Source: Candidatus Woesebacteria bacterium GW2011_GWB1_33_22 (GTDB lineage: Bacteria; Patescibacteriota; Microgenomatia; UBA8517). From it: a stretch of DNA of 50,694 nt. Shown in pieces: positions 38,873-47,549 of this stretch. The DNA lies in contig LBOW01000006.1 of the NCBI GenBank assembly GCA_000989765.1, positions 1 through 50,694 on the forward strand, read 5' to 3'. A program made the position numbers and the translations under genes. The stretch's first letter is position 1, and each line of letters begins with the position of its first letter. The notes below the pieces were generated by a model, which made no database searches, was not told where the DNA came from, and saw only the letters and a program-made list of their open reading frames with translations.

Positions 38873-39829
38873 ATGAAGATTTTTGTTACAAGAAAAATTC
38901 CAGGAAATATAGAACTTCTAAAAAGCAACAATGAAGTTTCCATTTCTGAGTTTGATAGGCCCTTAACCCCAGAAGAATTAATTGAAAAAGCAAAAGGAAT
39001 AGATGCGGTACTTTCCCTTTTAACAGACAAAATTGATGGGGAGGTAATGGATGCAATTGGCCCGCAACTTAAGGTAATTAGTAATTATGCTGTTGGTTTT
39101 GACAATATTAATATTAAGGATGCAAATGACCGTGGAATTATAGTAACGAACACTCCCTGTGAAGAAGTTGATGAAGCTGTTGCAGAACATACCTGGGCCT
39201 TGATTGCTGGTTTAACTCGAAGAATCGTTGAAGCAGACGAAGCAACGAGAAGGGGGGGGTATAAAGGTTGGGAACCTGATATCTTTTTAGGCACTTCTTT
39301 AATTGGGAAAACATTAGGGATAGTGGGGTTTGGGGGGATTGGGCAAATGGTTGCCCGTAGGGCAGAGGGATATAAGATGAATGTTATATATAGCAAACGG
39401 ACGAAGGATGAAAAAAGTGTTGATCTTGATACTTTGCTTGCAACTTCCAACGTGGTTACAATCCATGTTCCCTTAAATGATGAGACGAGACATATGTTTA
39501 ATAAAGTTTCCTTTACCAAAATGAAAAAGGGAAGTTTTCTAATTAATACTGCCAGAGGTCCAATAGTTGACGAACATGATTTAGTTGATGCCCTAAGATC
39601 TGGGCATTTGCAAGGTGCAGCTCTTGATGTTTTTGATAATGAACCAAATATTGACCCAGAACTTATTGGTATGCCAAATGTTATAACCACACCACATATT
39701 GCTTCAGCAACACATGAGGCTAGAGAAGCCATGACCAAACTTGCAGTATCTGGTATCCTTGATGTTTTTGCTTCAAAGGAGCCAGTTAATATTGTAAATA
39801 AAGAAGTTTGGAGTAATCGTAGAAAGTAA
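38873..39829 (+). CDS. D-2-hydroxyacid dehydrogenase (glyoxylate/hydroxypyruvate reductase-like)
   Basis: The 318 residues are an intact family member. The NAD motif is GKTLGIVGFGGIGQMVARRA. The catalytic arginine is in LINTARGPIVDEHDL, the glutamate in ALDVFDNEPNID, and the histidine in VITTPHIASATHEAREAM. It most resembles glyoxylate reductase/phosphoglycerate dehydrogenase-type enzymes. It contrasts with the two degenerate homologues at 2239-3156 and 17173-18096. A leaderless promoter lies upstream, next to palindrome element B. The serine hydrolase gene follows 1 base after its stop. Confidence 0.9.
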   Translation: MKIFVTRKIPGNIELLKSNNEVSISEFDRPLTPEELIEKAKGIDAVLSLLTDKIDGEVMDAIGPQLKVISNYAVGFDNINIKDANDRGIIVTNTPCEEVDEAVAEHTWALIAGLTRRIVEADEATRRGGYKGWEPDIFLGTSLIGKTLGIVGFGGIGQMVARRAEGYKMNVIYSKRTKDEKSVDLDTLLATSNVVTIHVPLNDETRHMFNKVSFTKMKKGSFLINTARGPIVDEHDLVDALRSGHLQGAALDVFDNEPNIDPELIGMPNVITTPHIASATHEAREAMTKLAVSGILDVFASKEPVNIVNKEVWSNRRK

Positions 39830-39830
39830 T

Positions 39831-40787
39831 ATGGGACTTTTTAGCAAAAAAGAAAACGAAAGTTTTGAAGATGAGATTAATGAAGAACCTAGAAAAATTC
39901 GTGATCTAAGGCCTGAAAATAGACGAAAGAGGACAGAACCAGTAAAACCTTGGGGAATAAAAGAAAGATTTGTTATTTTAATTACCCTTTTGGCTACGGT
40001 TTTAACATCTGGTTTTTTGTCACTTTCTGCTCGTAATTTTAAACTTCCCAATTTACCTAGATTATCAATTCCAAAATTATCACTTAATAATCTATTCCAA
40101 GATCAAGTGATTGTGGTGGGGAATAGAGGTAGCAAAGTATCACAAGAAAAAATAGAAAATACCAAAAAACTATTTAAAGAAGCTGTAAATAATTACTCAG
40201 GAATTTATGCCTTTTATATTTATGATTTAAACGGCGATTACTATTACGGACTAAATTACCAAGAAATTATGCAGGCAGCATCATTAATTAAATTACCTAT
40301 CATGTATTTAGCAATGAAAGAAGGTCAAGACAAAAGTTTAATTGAAGCTATGGGAAAAAGGTCTGATAATAGCGCTTTTAATGAAATGGTTTCTGTTTTA
40401 GGAAAAGAAAGGGTTAATAAAACAATTTCTGAATTAGGGATGATTAATACTTCACTTTCCGAAAATACAACCACTCCAGAGGAGGTTGGAATGTTTTTTG
40501 TAAAACTTTACAAAAACGAGATACTTGATAAAGAAAAATCAGATCAACTAATGGAATATATGACAAATACTGCATTTGAGAGTTGGTTGCGATTGGGAAT
40601 TCCAGAAGATGTTCCCCTTACACATAAATACGGTAGAGAGTCGGGCACTGTAAATGATGCAGGGATTGTTTTATCTTCAAAACCGTTTGTGTTAGTTATT
40701 ATGACAGATGGGGCAATTGAAAGAGAAGCTGACGAACTGTTTCCAAATTTAACAAAAATATTGTATGATAATCATGTAAAGGATTAA
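39831..40787 (+). CDS. Membrane-anchored class A beta-lactamase-like serine hydrolase
   Basis: The 318 residues have a basic cytoplasmic region (about 1-45), one membrane segment (FVILITLLATVLTSGFLSLS, 47-66) and an extracytoplasmic domain. The catalytic SxxK is SLIK (S151, K154), with SDN at 178-180 and KYG in place of KTG. Such proteins may be D-Ala-D-Ala or peptidoglycan hydrolases, or beta-lactamases; true beta-lactamase activity is uncertain. Next to penicillin-binding proteins it fits envelope work. It starts 1 base after the previous gene's stop. Confidence 0.8.
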   Translation: MGLFSKKENESFEDEINEEPRKIRDLRPENRRKRTEPVKPWGIKERFVILITLLATVLTSGFLSLSARNFKLPNLPRLSIPKLSLNNLFQDQVIVVGNRGSKVSQEKIENTKKLFKEAVNNYSGIYAFYIYDLNGDYYYGLNYQEIMQAASLIKLPIMYLAMKEGQDKSLIEAMGKRSDNSAFNEMVSVLGKERVNKTISELGMINTSLSENTTTPEEVGMFFVKLYKNEILDKEKSDQLMEYMTNTAFESWLRLGIPEDVPLTHKYGRESGTVNDAGIVLSSKPFVLVIMTDGAIEREADELFPNLTKILYDNHVKD

Positions 40788-40788
40788 T

Positions 40789-41478
40789 ATGAAAGGACCT
40801 GTAGAATACATCAAAGCATCTTGGCAAATTTATTTCAAAAAAGAAAATTTTCTTTTCTTTGCCAAAATTATGGTTGTTTTGACAATTGTTTCAACTGTAA
40901 TTTCATATTCTCACACCTATATTTCGCAATTTGTATTAAGTCCAGATCCTGTAAGATTTAACTTCAACAATGTCCCATTAACCATTCTATATTTCTCAAT
41001 TGCATTGTTTTCCTTTGTTTTTTATTTTTATTCACAGGTAACAACATATCTCTCAGTTATAAATATGGGAGTTCTAGAGAAGGATGTCTTTAAACTAGGT
41101 TACAAGAACATGTGGAAGTTTTTTGTAATCTCTCTTGTTATCGGTTTAATTGTTGGTTTTGGAGCTTTACTACTTATAGTACCTGCCATTATTTTTGGTA
41201 TTTGGTACTCATTCTCAGCTTTTTTTGTTTTAGATAAGGGATTAGGAGTTGGTGAGGCATTGAAACAAAGTAAGGCTTTAGCTAAAGGCAAGTTCTGGGC
41301 AGTGTTAGGAAGAAATATGGTTTTTGGTCTATTTGGATTTTTAATAGGTTTTGTGGTTGCTCTTATTCCCTATGCAGGCTCAATAATAGTTTCATTTTTA
41401 GCACCTTTATTTCTTTTGCCAAGCTATCTATTCTACAGAGATTTGAGCGCTGGGTTCAAGGATTTTGGGACAGTTTAA
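40789..41478 (+). CDS. Multi-pass membrane protein (GPDPase membrane-domain-like)
   Basis: The 229 residues have about six membrane segments (for example ILYFSIALFSFVFYFYSQ, FFVISLVIGLIVGFGALLLIVPAIIFGIWYSF). The segment SAFFVLDKGLGVGEALKQSKALAKGKFWAVLG, conserved in glycerophosphodiester phosphodiesterase membrane-domain and DUF975-like proteins, is present. Its role is unknown. It starts 1 base after the serine hydrolase gene and overlaps the convergent PBP gene by 51 bases at the 3' end. Confidence 0.65.
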   Translation: MKGPVEYIKASWQIYFKKENFLFFAKIMVVLTIVSTVISYSHTYISQFVLSPDPVRFNFNNVPLTILYFSIALFSFVFYFYSQVTTYLSVINMGVLEKDVFKLGYKNMWKFFVISLVIGLIVGFGALLLIVPAIIFGIWYSFSAFFVLDKGLGVGEALKQSKALAKGKFWAVLGRNMVFGLFGFLIGFVVALIPYAGSIIVSFLAPLFLLPSYLFYRDLSAGFKDFGTV

Positions 41479-43551
41479 TTGTTTTTCCTCCAAAAACCAT
41501 TCTTTTCGACTGTAACACTCTTTATAAACCAAACCTTTAGGGGGTATCCATTCCTCAACAGGTTGATTTATAAGTAAACCTCTCATTATTTTGTTCCAGA
41601 TAGGTGCTGCTCCTGTTATACCTGAAGCAATTCTACTCATCGGAGATCCATCATTGTTACCAACCCAAACAGCTACGACATAATTTTTATTAAAGCCAAT
41701 TGTTAAATTGTCTTTAAGGTCATTACTTGTTCCAGTTTTAACTGCTACTTCAGGATGATCTGGTATAAAAAGCATCGAATTGCTTCCAAAGGCTGGAGCT
41801 CTTGCAATATTATCTTTTAAAACATCAATTAATAAGAATGCTATTCTAGGATCTAAATCTAATTTTTCTTCTTCAAATCTACCTTGGGTATATAATATTT
41901 TGTTTTTGTAATTTTTAATTTCAGTTATAGATTTTATATCGTTCCTAACTCCGTAATTGGCAATTACAGAATAAACTTCGGCAAGTTCCAAAAGTTTGAC
42001 CTCTCCACCACCTAATGTTAGTGACAATCCAAATCGAGAGGGTTCATTCCAGGTTGTTATACCCATTTTTTGCCCCATTTCAATCATTTTTTTAACCCCC
42101 AGAGAAGCTAATATTTTGACTGCAGGAATATTTCTTGACTGGGCTAATGCTTGTCTTACTGTAATTTTGCCTTTGAATTCACCATCATAATTTTTAGGTG
42201 AATAAGGCTGTTGACCTGGAACATTGAAGGTGACTGGAGAATCGTCAATTGTTGAAGCCAATGTTAGACCATTTGAAAGGGCAACTGCGTAATTAATTAC
42301 TTTGATAGATGATCCTGGTTGTCTAAGTCTGGTTGTTACATTTACGTTTCCACCACTTGCGGTATCAAAATAATTTTTTGATCCTACCATAGCCAAAACC
42401 TCTTCATTCTTGGGATTTAAAATGACAACCGCAGCATTACCCACGTTTAAGTTTTTAAGTTTCAATAATTCTTCCTCAACAACTTTTTCAGCCAAAGTCT
42501 GAATATTTAGGTCAAGTGTGGTTTTGACCGTTAAACCTCCCTTTTGAACAACTTCTTCACCATATTCTTCTATTAGTTTTTCTTTGATATACATTACAAA
42601 ATGTGGGGCTAATATCTGTTGCCTGTCAGAAGCAAAGGTAATTCTTTCTAATTTTGCGCCTTCTTCTTCTTCCAGAGTTATATATCTATTAATCTTCATT
42701 AGATGTAATATTTCTCTTTGTCTTGAAAATGTTAGGTCGGGATTATTGCCAAATGGGGAATATCTTGTAGGACTTTGAGGTAGACCTGCCAGAAGAGCCG
42801 CTTCAGATAACGTCAGGTCTTTTGCAGATTTATCAAAATAATGTTTAGAGGCTTCCTCAATGCCGTAGGTGGTACCGCCGTAAGAAACTTCGTTTAAGTA
42901 CATTTCTAAAATTTCGTCTTTTGAAAAATTCATTTCTACACCAATAGAAAGAATAAGCTCGCGGATTTTTCTTATATATGTTTTTTCAGAGGAGAGTAGA
43001 GCGTTTTTAACTAATTGTTGTGTAATTGTTGATCCGCCTTGAAGTTTTCCTTCCGCCATGTTTGTTCTTACCGCTCTCAACATTCCTCGAATTGAAAAGC
43101 CAATATGATCATAAAATTCAGCATCTTCAGCTGCGAGTGTCGCTAGTCTTACATGGTTTGGGATTTGAGATAGTTTTACAGGAGTTCTATTTTTATCTTT
43201 ATAAATTGTATAAAGAAGTATCCCATTTCTGTCATAAATTTTAGTTGATACTTCTTGCTCTCTTGTAATTAATTCTTTGGGGGAGGGAAGATCCTTGATT
43301 AGTAGTAAGTAGAATGTAGAAAGTAGAATGCAAACAAAGACAAAAAACAACAAATAGCGCTTTTTAATGGGAATACAAATTTTGATTTTTGGGATTTTAA
43401 GCGAGGTGAAAAAGTGACCAAGAATATATAGGATGAAAACTACTATTATCAAGATATGGGAAAGAATAAAATAAAAAGGACGACCGACGGAGGTTAGTAC
43501 TGCCGTAAGTAATGATAGGGCAGTAATGGTTTTCTTTTTTCTAAAAGCCAC
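41428..43551 (-). CDS. Class A penicillin-binding protein (PBP1A-like), copy 1
   Basis: The 707 residues have an N-terminal hydrophobic region (two segments, about 20-75), a GT51 transglycosylase domain (EDAEFYDHIGFSIRGMLRA, GGSTITQQLVKN, EILEMYLNEVSYG, LAGLPQSPTRYSP) and a transpeptidase domain (SxxK in PGSSIKVINY, SRN in SRNIPAVK, KTG in AVKTGTSND). It polymerises and cross-links peptidoglycan. The start is GTG at 43551: an extended -10 (TGTTACAAT) ends exactly six bases before it. It is the second of two PBP1A-type genes in a row. Confidence 0.92.
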   Translation of the reverse strand: MAFRKKKTITALSLLTAVLTSVGRPFYFILSHILIIVVFILYILGHFFTSLKIPKIKICIPIKKRYLLFFVFVCILLSTFYLLLIKDLPSPKELITREQEVSTKIYDRNGILLYTIYKDKNRTPVKLSQIPNHVRLATLAAEDAEFYDHIGFSIRGMLRAVRTNMAEGKLQGGSTITQQLVKNALLSSEKTYIRKIRELILSIGVEMNFSKDEILEMYLNEVSYGGTTYGIEEASKHYFDKSAKDLTLSEAALLAGLPQSPTRYSPFGNNPDLTFSRQREILHLMKINRYITLEEEEGAKLERITFASDRQQILAPHFVMYIKEKLIEEYGEEVVQKGGLTVKTTLDLNIQTLAEKVVEEELLKLKNLNVGNAAVVILNPKNEEVLAMVGSKNYFDTASGGNVNVTTRLRQPGSSIKVINYAVALSNGLTLASTIDDSPVTFNVPGQQPYSPKNYDGEFKGKITVRQALAQSRNIPAVKILASLGVKKMIEMGQKMGITTWNEPSRFGLSLTLGGGEVKLLELAEVYSVIANYGVRNDIKSITEIKNYKNKILYTQGRFEEEKLDLDPRIAFLLIDVLKDNIARAPAFGSNSMLFIPDHPEVAVKTGTSNDLKDNLTIGFNKNYVVAVWVGNNDGSPMSRIASGITGAAPIWNKIMRGLLINQPVEEWIPPKGLVYKECYSRKEWFLEEKQLNCPKILEPSAQISVE

Positions 43552-43760
43552 GGGGCAATTGTAACATCAAGTTCGCAACATATGAAGCCTTAACCTGTTT
43601 TTGATACAAAGCAAGAAGTTTTATTTGAAATCCTTTTTCTAGCTTCACTTTGCATTCCAGCCATTATGAAATTATCATAAAGCCTTAGTTTCAGGCACGC
43701 ATAATTTGCAAGCTCTACATAAGGCATTCGTAAAAGTCTCCATGGCCAGTATTATAGCCA

Positions 43761-43851
43761 GTGTGTGTGAATGTCAAGACTATGGGCGTTTTTTAGGAGT
43801 CTGTAAGGGTCGGACCTTTTTACAGATTTTTCTTTTAAGGTCCGACCCTAT
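43761..43851 (+). repeat. Paired GGTCNGACC palindrome element, copy C
   Basis: GTGTGTGTGAATGTCAA (43761-43777) is followed by AGGGTCGGACCTT and AAGGTCCGACCCT, a perfect 13 bp inverted repeat (43806-43849). The last codons of the upstream PBP gene (SNRVGP) lie in it. The layout is the same as in copy A. Confidence 0.65.
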
Positions 43852-46060
43852 TAGAAAGTGGATATTTAATAACTGCACTTTGAGAAGAAATGGGACAACT
43901 TAAACAGTAAAGTCCACCTGTTGGGTCAGTGTATGTTGGTTTATTTTCAACATGAACCTGTTCAGGTAAATAATCTTTTAGTGCAATTTGACTTGTATCG
44001 TTAAAAATAGTCAAATCTTGAGAAATTATATTTGATGTAGCAGGAACAGTCCCTTCAAGGAAATATTCAAATCGTCCTGGGCAACCTGGATTATTTGGAT
44101 CTCCTGATGGTATGGCTCCACCTGTATCTGCACAAATTGTTGCCCCAACTACATCCTCAGGTTGTAATGGCCAAGAGTGCCCATCATCGTCAGAATCGTA
44201 TTCACCCTTTTCTGATTTATCCAAAGCAAATTTTATTATTTTGTTCCAAATAGGGGAAGCTCCAGAAACTCCAGAGACGGCCCCGCCCATAGGAGTGTTG
44301 TCGTTATTACCAACCCAAACTACAGCTGTAATTTGCTTTGTAAATCCAACTGTCCAGTTATCTCTTCTGTCGTTTGTGGTTCCTGTTTTTACAGATACTT
44401 CGGGGTGCCCTTTAACATTTAAAAAGCTTGTTGTTCCAAATGCCTCCTGTCTGGCGTTATTATCATGCAAAATATGAGAAATTAAAAATGCTGTTCCAAC
44501 ATCCAATACCTTTTCACCTGTTAATTTTGCATCTTTAATATTGACCTCTTCCAATATTTTACCTTTCCAATCTTCGATTTTAGTAATAGCAATTAAAGGT
44601 TGTTTAACTCCGTCATTTGCAAATACACCAAAGGCAATAGCCATATCATACGGTTTAACTTCACCTCCACCAAGTGTTAATGAAAGGCCATATCTATCAG
44701 GATCAGTAAATGTGGTTAACCCCATATTTCTAGCAAAGTCTACAAATTCCTTAACACCATTAACAGCAAGTATTTTAACGGCTGGGATATTGTACGAGTT
44801 ACCCAATGCAAAACGGGCTTGGACCAGTCCGTGATATGTGCCGTCGTAATTTTTAGGGCAATATAAAGACTGTCCTGCAACAGAAAAACATGTGGGTACA
44901 TCGGCAAACGTTGTTGCTGCTGTAATTTTTTTGTTAGTTAAGCCATATGCATAATTAATTGGTTTAATTGATGATCCAGGTTGTCTTTCGGCTAAAACTA
45001 CATTGACTTTTCCATCTTCGTCTTCAGAAAAATAGTCCTTACTTCCAACCATGGTCAATATTTCACCGGTTGACGGGTGTGTGACAAGTGCTGCACCGTT
45101 TCCCACTTTTTGTTTTTTTAATTTACCAACCTCTGATGCTACTATAACTTCCGTAAAGTTTTGTAATTCGAGGTCAAGTGTTGTTGTAACTCTTAAACCC
45201 CCCTGTTCCACTCTTTTCTCTCCATACCTTTCGACTAGTTGATCTTTAACCCAGAGCGCAAAATGGGGGGCGCTGGGAGCTTTAACTTTTGCATATTTTA
45301 ACTCTTCTCCAAAGACCTTATCTGCATCCTCTTTTTTTAGGTAGCCATTTTTAACCATTTGGTTTAAGACTTCTTTTTGTCTAACTTTCGCTAGTTCTGG
45401 GTGCGCTCCAAAAGGTGAATATCTTGTTGGACTCTGTGGAAGGCCAGCTATTAAGGTTGCTTCGGCTAGGCTCAAATCTTTAGCTGCTTTGCCAAAATAA
45501 AGCTCACTTGCTGATTCGATTCCATAAGCAGTTGAACCATATGGAATTTGATTTAAATACATTTCCAATATTTTGTCTTTGGAATATATACCCTCAACCA
45601 ATATGGTTAAAAAAAATTCTCTTGCTTTTCTTCTGACTGTTCTTTCTGGAGTAAGTAGCGAATTTTTGACAAGTTGTTGGGTGAGAGTAGATCCACCTTC
45701 AATTTTACCTCTGGTTACAATTTTCCAGGCTGCACGGGCTATGCCTGTAAATGAAAAACCGTAATGTTTGTAAAAATCTTTATCTTCAATTGCGATCGTA
45801 GAATTCTTGATATAATCAGGCAATGAATTTAATTCGACAGGACTTCTTCTAGTGCCGGCGTAAATTTCATAAATTAATTTTCCATTTCTATCAAAAAGTT
45901 TTGTTGAAACAGGAATGTCTGCTGATGATAATTTGGTGGGCAGGGGAATACCCCAAAAAAGCCAAAGAGAAAAAGAAATAAGAATAGTAAAAAAAATAAC
46001 CCTTTTTCTATTTCTTTCGATAGAAAGATAACCTTTGATTTTTTGGAGAAGAGACCTCAT
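43835..46060 (-). CDS. Class A penicillin-binding protein (PBP1A-like), copy 2
   Basis: The 741 residues have one membrane segment near the N-terminus (VIFFTILISFSLWLFWGIPL). A GT51 domain follows (EDKDFYKHYGFSFTGIARA, GGSTLTQQLVKN, EMYLNQIPYGSTAYG), then a transpeptidase domain (PGSSIKPINYAYG, YNIPAVK with N after S, VKTGTTNDRRD) and a C-terminal tail with several cysteines (CADTGG, CPGRFEYF, CLSCP). The start is 11 bases from the divergent gene at 46072. Its TAGAAT ends five bases upstream. The C-terminus extends into palindrome element C. Confidence 0.92.
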   Translation of the reverse strand: MRSLLQKIKGYLSIERNRKRVIFFTILISFSLWLFWGIPLPTKLSSADIPVSTKLFDRNGKLIYEIYAGTRRSPVELNSLPDYIKNSTIAIEDKDFYKHYGFSFTGIARAAWKIVTRGKIEGGSTLTQQLVKNSLLTPERTVRRKAREFFLTILVEGIYSKDKILEMYLNQIPYGSTAYGIESASELYFGKAAKDLSLAEATLIAGLPQSPTRYSPFGAHPELAKVRQKEVLNQMVKNGYLKKEDADKVFGEELKYAKVKAPSAPHFALWVKDQLVERYGEKRVEQGGLRVTTTLDLELQNFTEVIVASEVGKLKKQKVGNGAALVTHPSTGEILTMVGSKDYFSEDEDGKVNVVLAERQPGSSIKPINYAYGLTNKKITAATTFADVPTCFSVAGQSLYCPKNYDGTYHGLVQARFALGNSYNIPAVKILAVNGVKEFVDFARNMGLTTFTDPDRYGLSLTLGGGEVKPYDMAIAFGVFANDGVKQPLIAITKIEDWKGKILEEVNIKDAKLTGEKVLDVGTAFLISHILHDNNARQEAFGTTSFLNVKGHPEVSVKTGTTNDRRDNWTVGFTKQITAVVWVGNNDNTPMGGAVSGVSGASPIWNKIIKFALDKSEKGEYDSDDDGHSWPLQPEDVVGATICADTGGAIPSGDPNNPGCPGRFEYFLEGTVPATSNIISQDLTIFNDTSQIALKDYLPEQVHVENKPTYTDPTGGLYCLSCPISSQSAVIKYPLSNRVGP

Positions 46061-46071
46061 ACTTAATTCTA

Positions 46072-46584
46072 ATGGATTTAAAGTTGGAAAACAAAGTTTG
46101 GTGGAATTATATCGAAGAGGATTTACAAGAATTAATGGTAGCTTCTGAATTTTTGGCCAACACTGTTAAAAGTTGGGGCGGGGACCTACCTGCTGGCAGA
46201 CAAGTATTTCATGATTATTCTTTTATTGTTTTTCCAATAGCTAAAGCCTATGAAGGTTTTTTGAAGAAGATGTTTTTTGACTTGGGTTTCATTACAGAAG
46301 AGGATTATAGAGGTAAAAGATTTAGAATTGGTAAAGCTCTAAATCCTTTTTTGGAAAAAGATTTAAGAAACAGGGAAAGTGTTTATGATAAATTAGTTAA
46401 ATATTGCAACGGCCGGGAACTTGCTGACAAACTTTGGGAAGCTTGGACTTCTGGTCGCAATCTTATCTTTCATTGGTTTCCTGAGGAAAAGAAAGCTGTT
46501 GGTTTTAAAGAGGCAGAAGAAAAAATTAATTTAATAATTAATGCTATGGATTTAGCTTTTGTAGGGTGTAATATTAGTAAATAA
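46072..46584 (+). CDS. HEPN-like RnlA/LsoA-type protein with an LPAGRQ insertion
   Basis: The 170 residues contain RNLIFH (R129 to H134), the canonical RNxxxH HEPN ribonuclease motif, within a helical protein (ELADKLWEAWTSGRNLIFHWFP). The N-terminal part resembles RnlA/LsoA-like toxins by length and helix pattern; this is tentative. Residues 39-45 (LPAGRQV) are encoded by a degenerate palindromic repeat of the LPAGRQ type common in CPR genomes. The CPBP protease gene follows directly (stop TAA adjoins ATG). Its -10 region lies inside the divergent PBP gene start. Confidence 0.6.
   Translation: MDLKLENKVWWNYIEEDLQELMVASEFLANTVKSWGGDLPAGRQVFHDYSFIVFPIAKAYEGFLKKMFFDLGFITEEDYRGKRFRIGKALNPFLEKDLRNRESVYDKLVKYCNGRELADKLWEAWTSGRNLIFHWFPEEKKAVGFKEAEEKINLIINAMDLAFVGCNISK
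46185..46208 (+). repeat. LPAGRQ-type palindromic repeat inside a gene
   Basis: ACCTACCTGCTGGCAGACAA is a degenerate copy of the palindrome CCTGCCTGCCGGCAGG, which codes for the recurring peptide LPAGRQ in CPR proteins. It keeps the reading frame. Confidence 0.65.
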
Positions 46585-47223
46585 ATGAAATCATTTAAAT
46601 ATGCGGTGGGATTTGCGGTTTACCTTTTAATTGTTTGGGGTTTTTATAGATTTTTGTTTCAATTACCTGAAACAATTGAAGAGTTAATTATTAAACCACT
46701 TGTATGGTTATTGCCTGTTTTTTACCTTTTAAGAAAAGAAAGAGAAGGGATTGCCTCTCTAGGCATAACATTTAAAAATTTATTTCCTGCGGTTTATTAT
46801 TCTTTAGGTTTGGGCGCATTTTTTGTTATTGAAGCTTTAGTTATTAACTTTGTTAAGTATGACGGCAAGTTTGATTTGAGAGCAAATATTGGAACTCTTC
46901 CACTTTTAACTTCACTAGGCCTTTCTTTTGCAACCGCAATTTCAGAGGAACTTGCATTTAGGGGGTATGTATTTACCAGAATCTGGAAATTTTTAGGGAA
47001 GGAACTTTATGCAAATCTTGTAACAAGTCTTTTTTGGGCCTTAATTCACGTTCCGATAACTTTCTTTGTCTGGAAGCTTGATCTTCCTGCAGCTTTAATT
47101 TATCTATTCTTAACCACTCTTTTTGGTATGGGTAGTGCTTTTGTCTATGCCAGAACAAAAAATATATTATCTCCAATTCTTCTTCATGTTCTCTGGCAAT
47201 GGCCAATTATATTATTTAGATAG
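46585..47223 (+). CDS. CPBP-family intramembrane metalloprotease
   Basis: The 212 residues have several membrane helices and the CPBP (Abi/CAAX) motifs ISEELAFRGYVFTRIW (EExxxR), TSLFWALIHVPITF (FxxxH) and ILLHVLWQWP (HxxxN-like position changed to W/Q). Members process CAAX or bacteriocin-immunity proteins. The target is unknown. It follows the HEPN-like gene with no gap, so the two are co-transcribed. Confidence 0.85.
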   Translation: MKSFKYAVGFAVYLLIVWGFYRFLFQLPETIEELIIKPLVWLLPVFYLLRKEREGIASLGITFKNLFPAVYYSLGLGAFFVIEALVINFVKYDGKFDLRANIGTLPLLTSLGLSFATAISEELAFRGYVFTRIWKFLGKELYANLVTSLFWALIHVPITFFVWKLDLPAALIYLFLTTLFGMGSAFVYARTKNILSPILLHVLWQWPIILFR

Positions 47224-47247
47224 TGTACATAGCAATGTACTTAGTAC

Positions 47248-47276
47248 TTGACAATTTATGGTACATTTGATATATA
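47248..47276 (+). promoter_or_regulatory. Leaderless promoter of the Phd/PIN operon
   Basis: TTGACA (47248-47253), a 17-base spacer and TATATA (47271-47276). The -10 ends exactly six bases before the ATG at 47283, so the mRNA starts at the start codon. Confidence 0.8.
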
Positions 47277-47282
47277 TAAAGT

Positions 47283-47549
47283 ATGAATTCCCTAAACATT
47301 ATTCCAATAACCAAAGCAAGAAGCCGATTGGGAGATTTGGCGGACATGGCTATAGCTAATAATTATTTTGTTCTTACAAAAGGTGGGGAGCCATCTGTGG
47401 CCTTAGTTGATTTTAATTATCTTAAAAAAATGGAAGATTTTGTTAAATTGGTTTATCAAAAGACATATATTGATCCAAAATTAGAAAAATATACAAGAGA
47501 ATTTACAACTCAAGAAATTGAAGAATGGCAAAAGGAAGATCAACCATAA
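47283..47549 (+). CDS. Phd/YefM-family antitoxin
   Basis: The 88 residues have the Phd/YefM N-terminal fold: LNIIPITKARSRLGDLADMAIANNYFVLTKGGEPSVALVDFNYLKKM. The C-terminus is charged and would bind the toxin. It is transcribed from a consensus promoter with no leader. The PIN gene overlaps its 3' end by 25 bases. It likely represses its own promoter. Confidence 0.88.
   Translation: MNSLNIIPITKARSRLGDLADMAIANNYFVLTKGGEPSVALVDFNYLKKMEDFVKLVYQKTYIDPKLEKYTREFTTQEIEEWQKEDQP

Noticed and set aside
39085-39738. 217-codon - strand open frame inside the D-2-hydroxyacid dehydrogenase gene
   Set aside because: The + strand gene is intact and family-matched; the antisense frame is rich in Ser/Pro/Ile from codon mirror effects.
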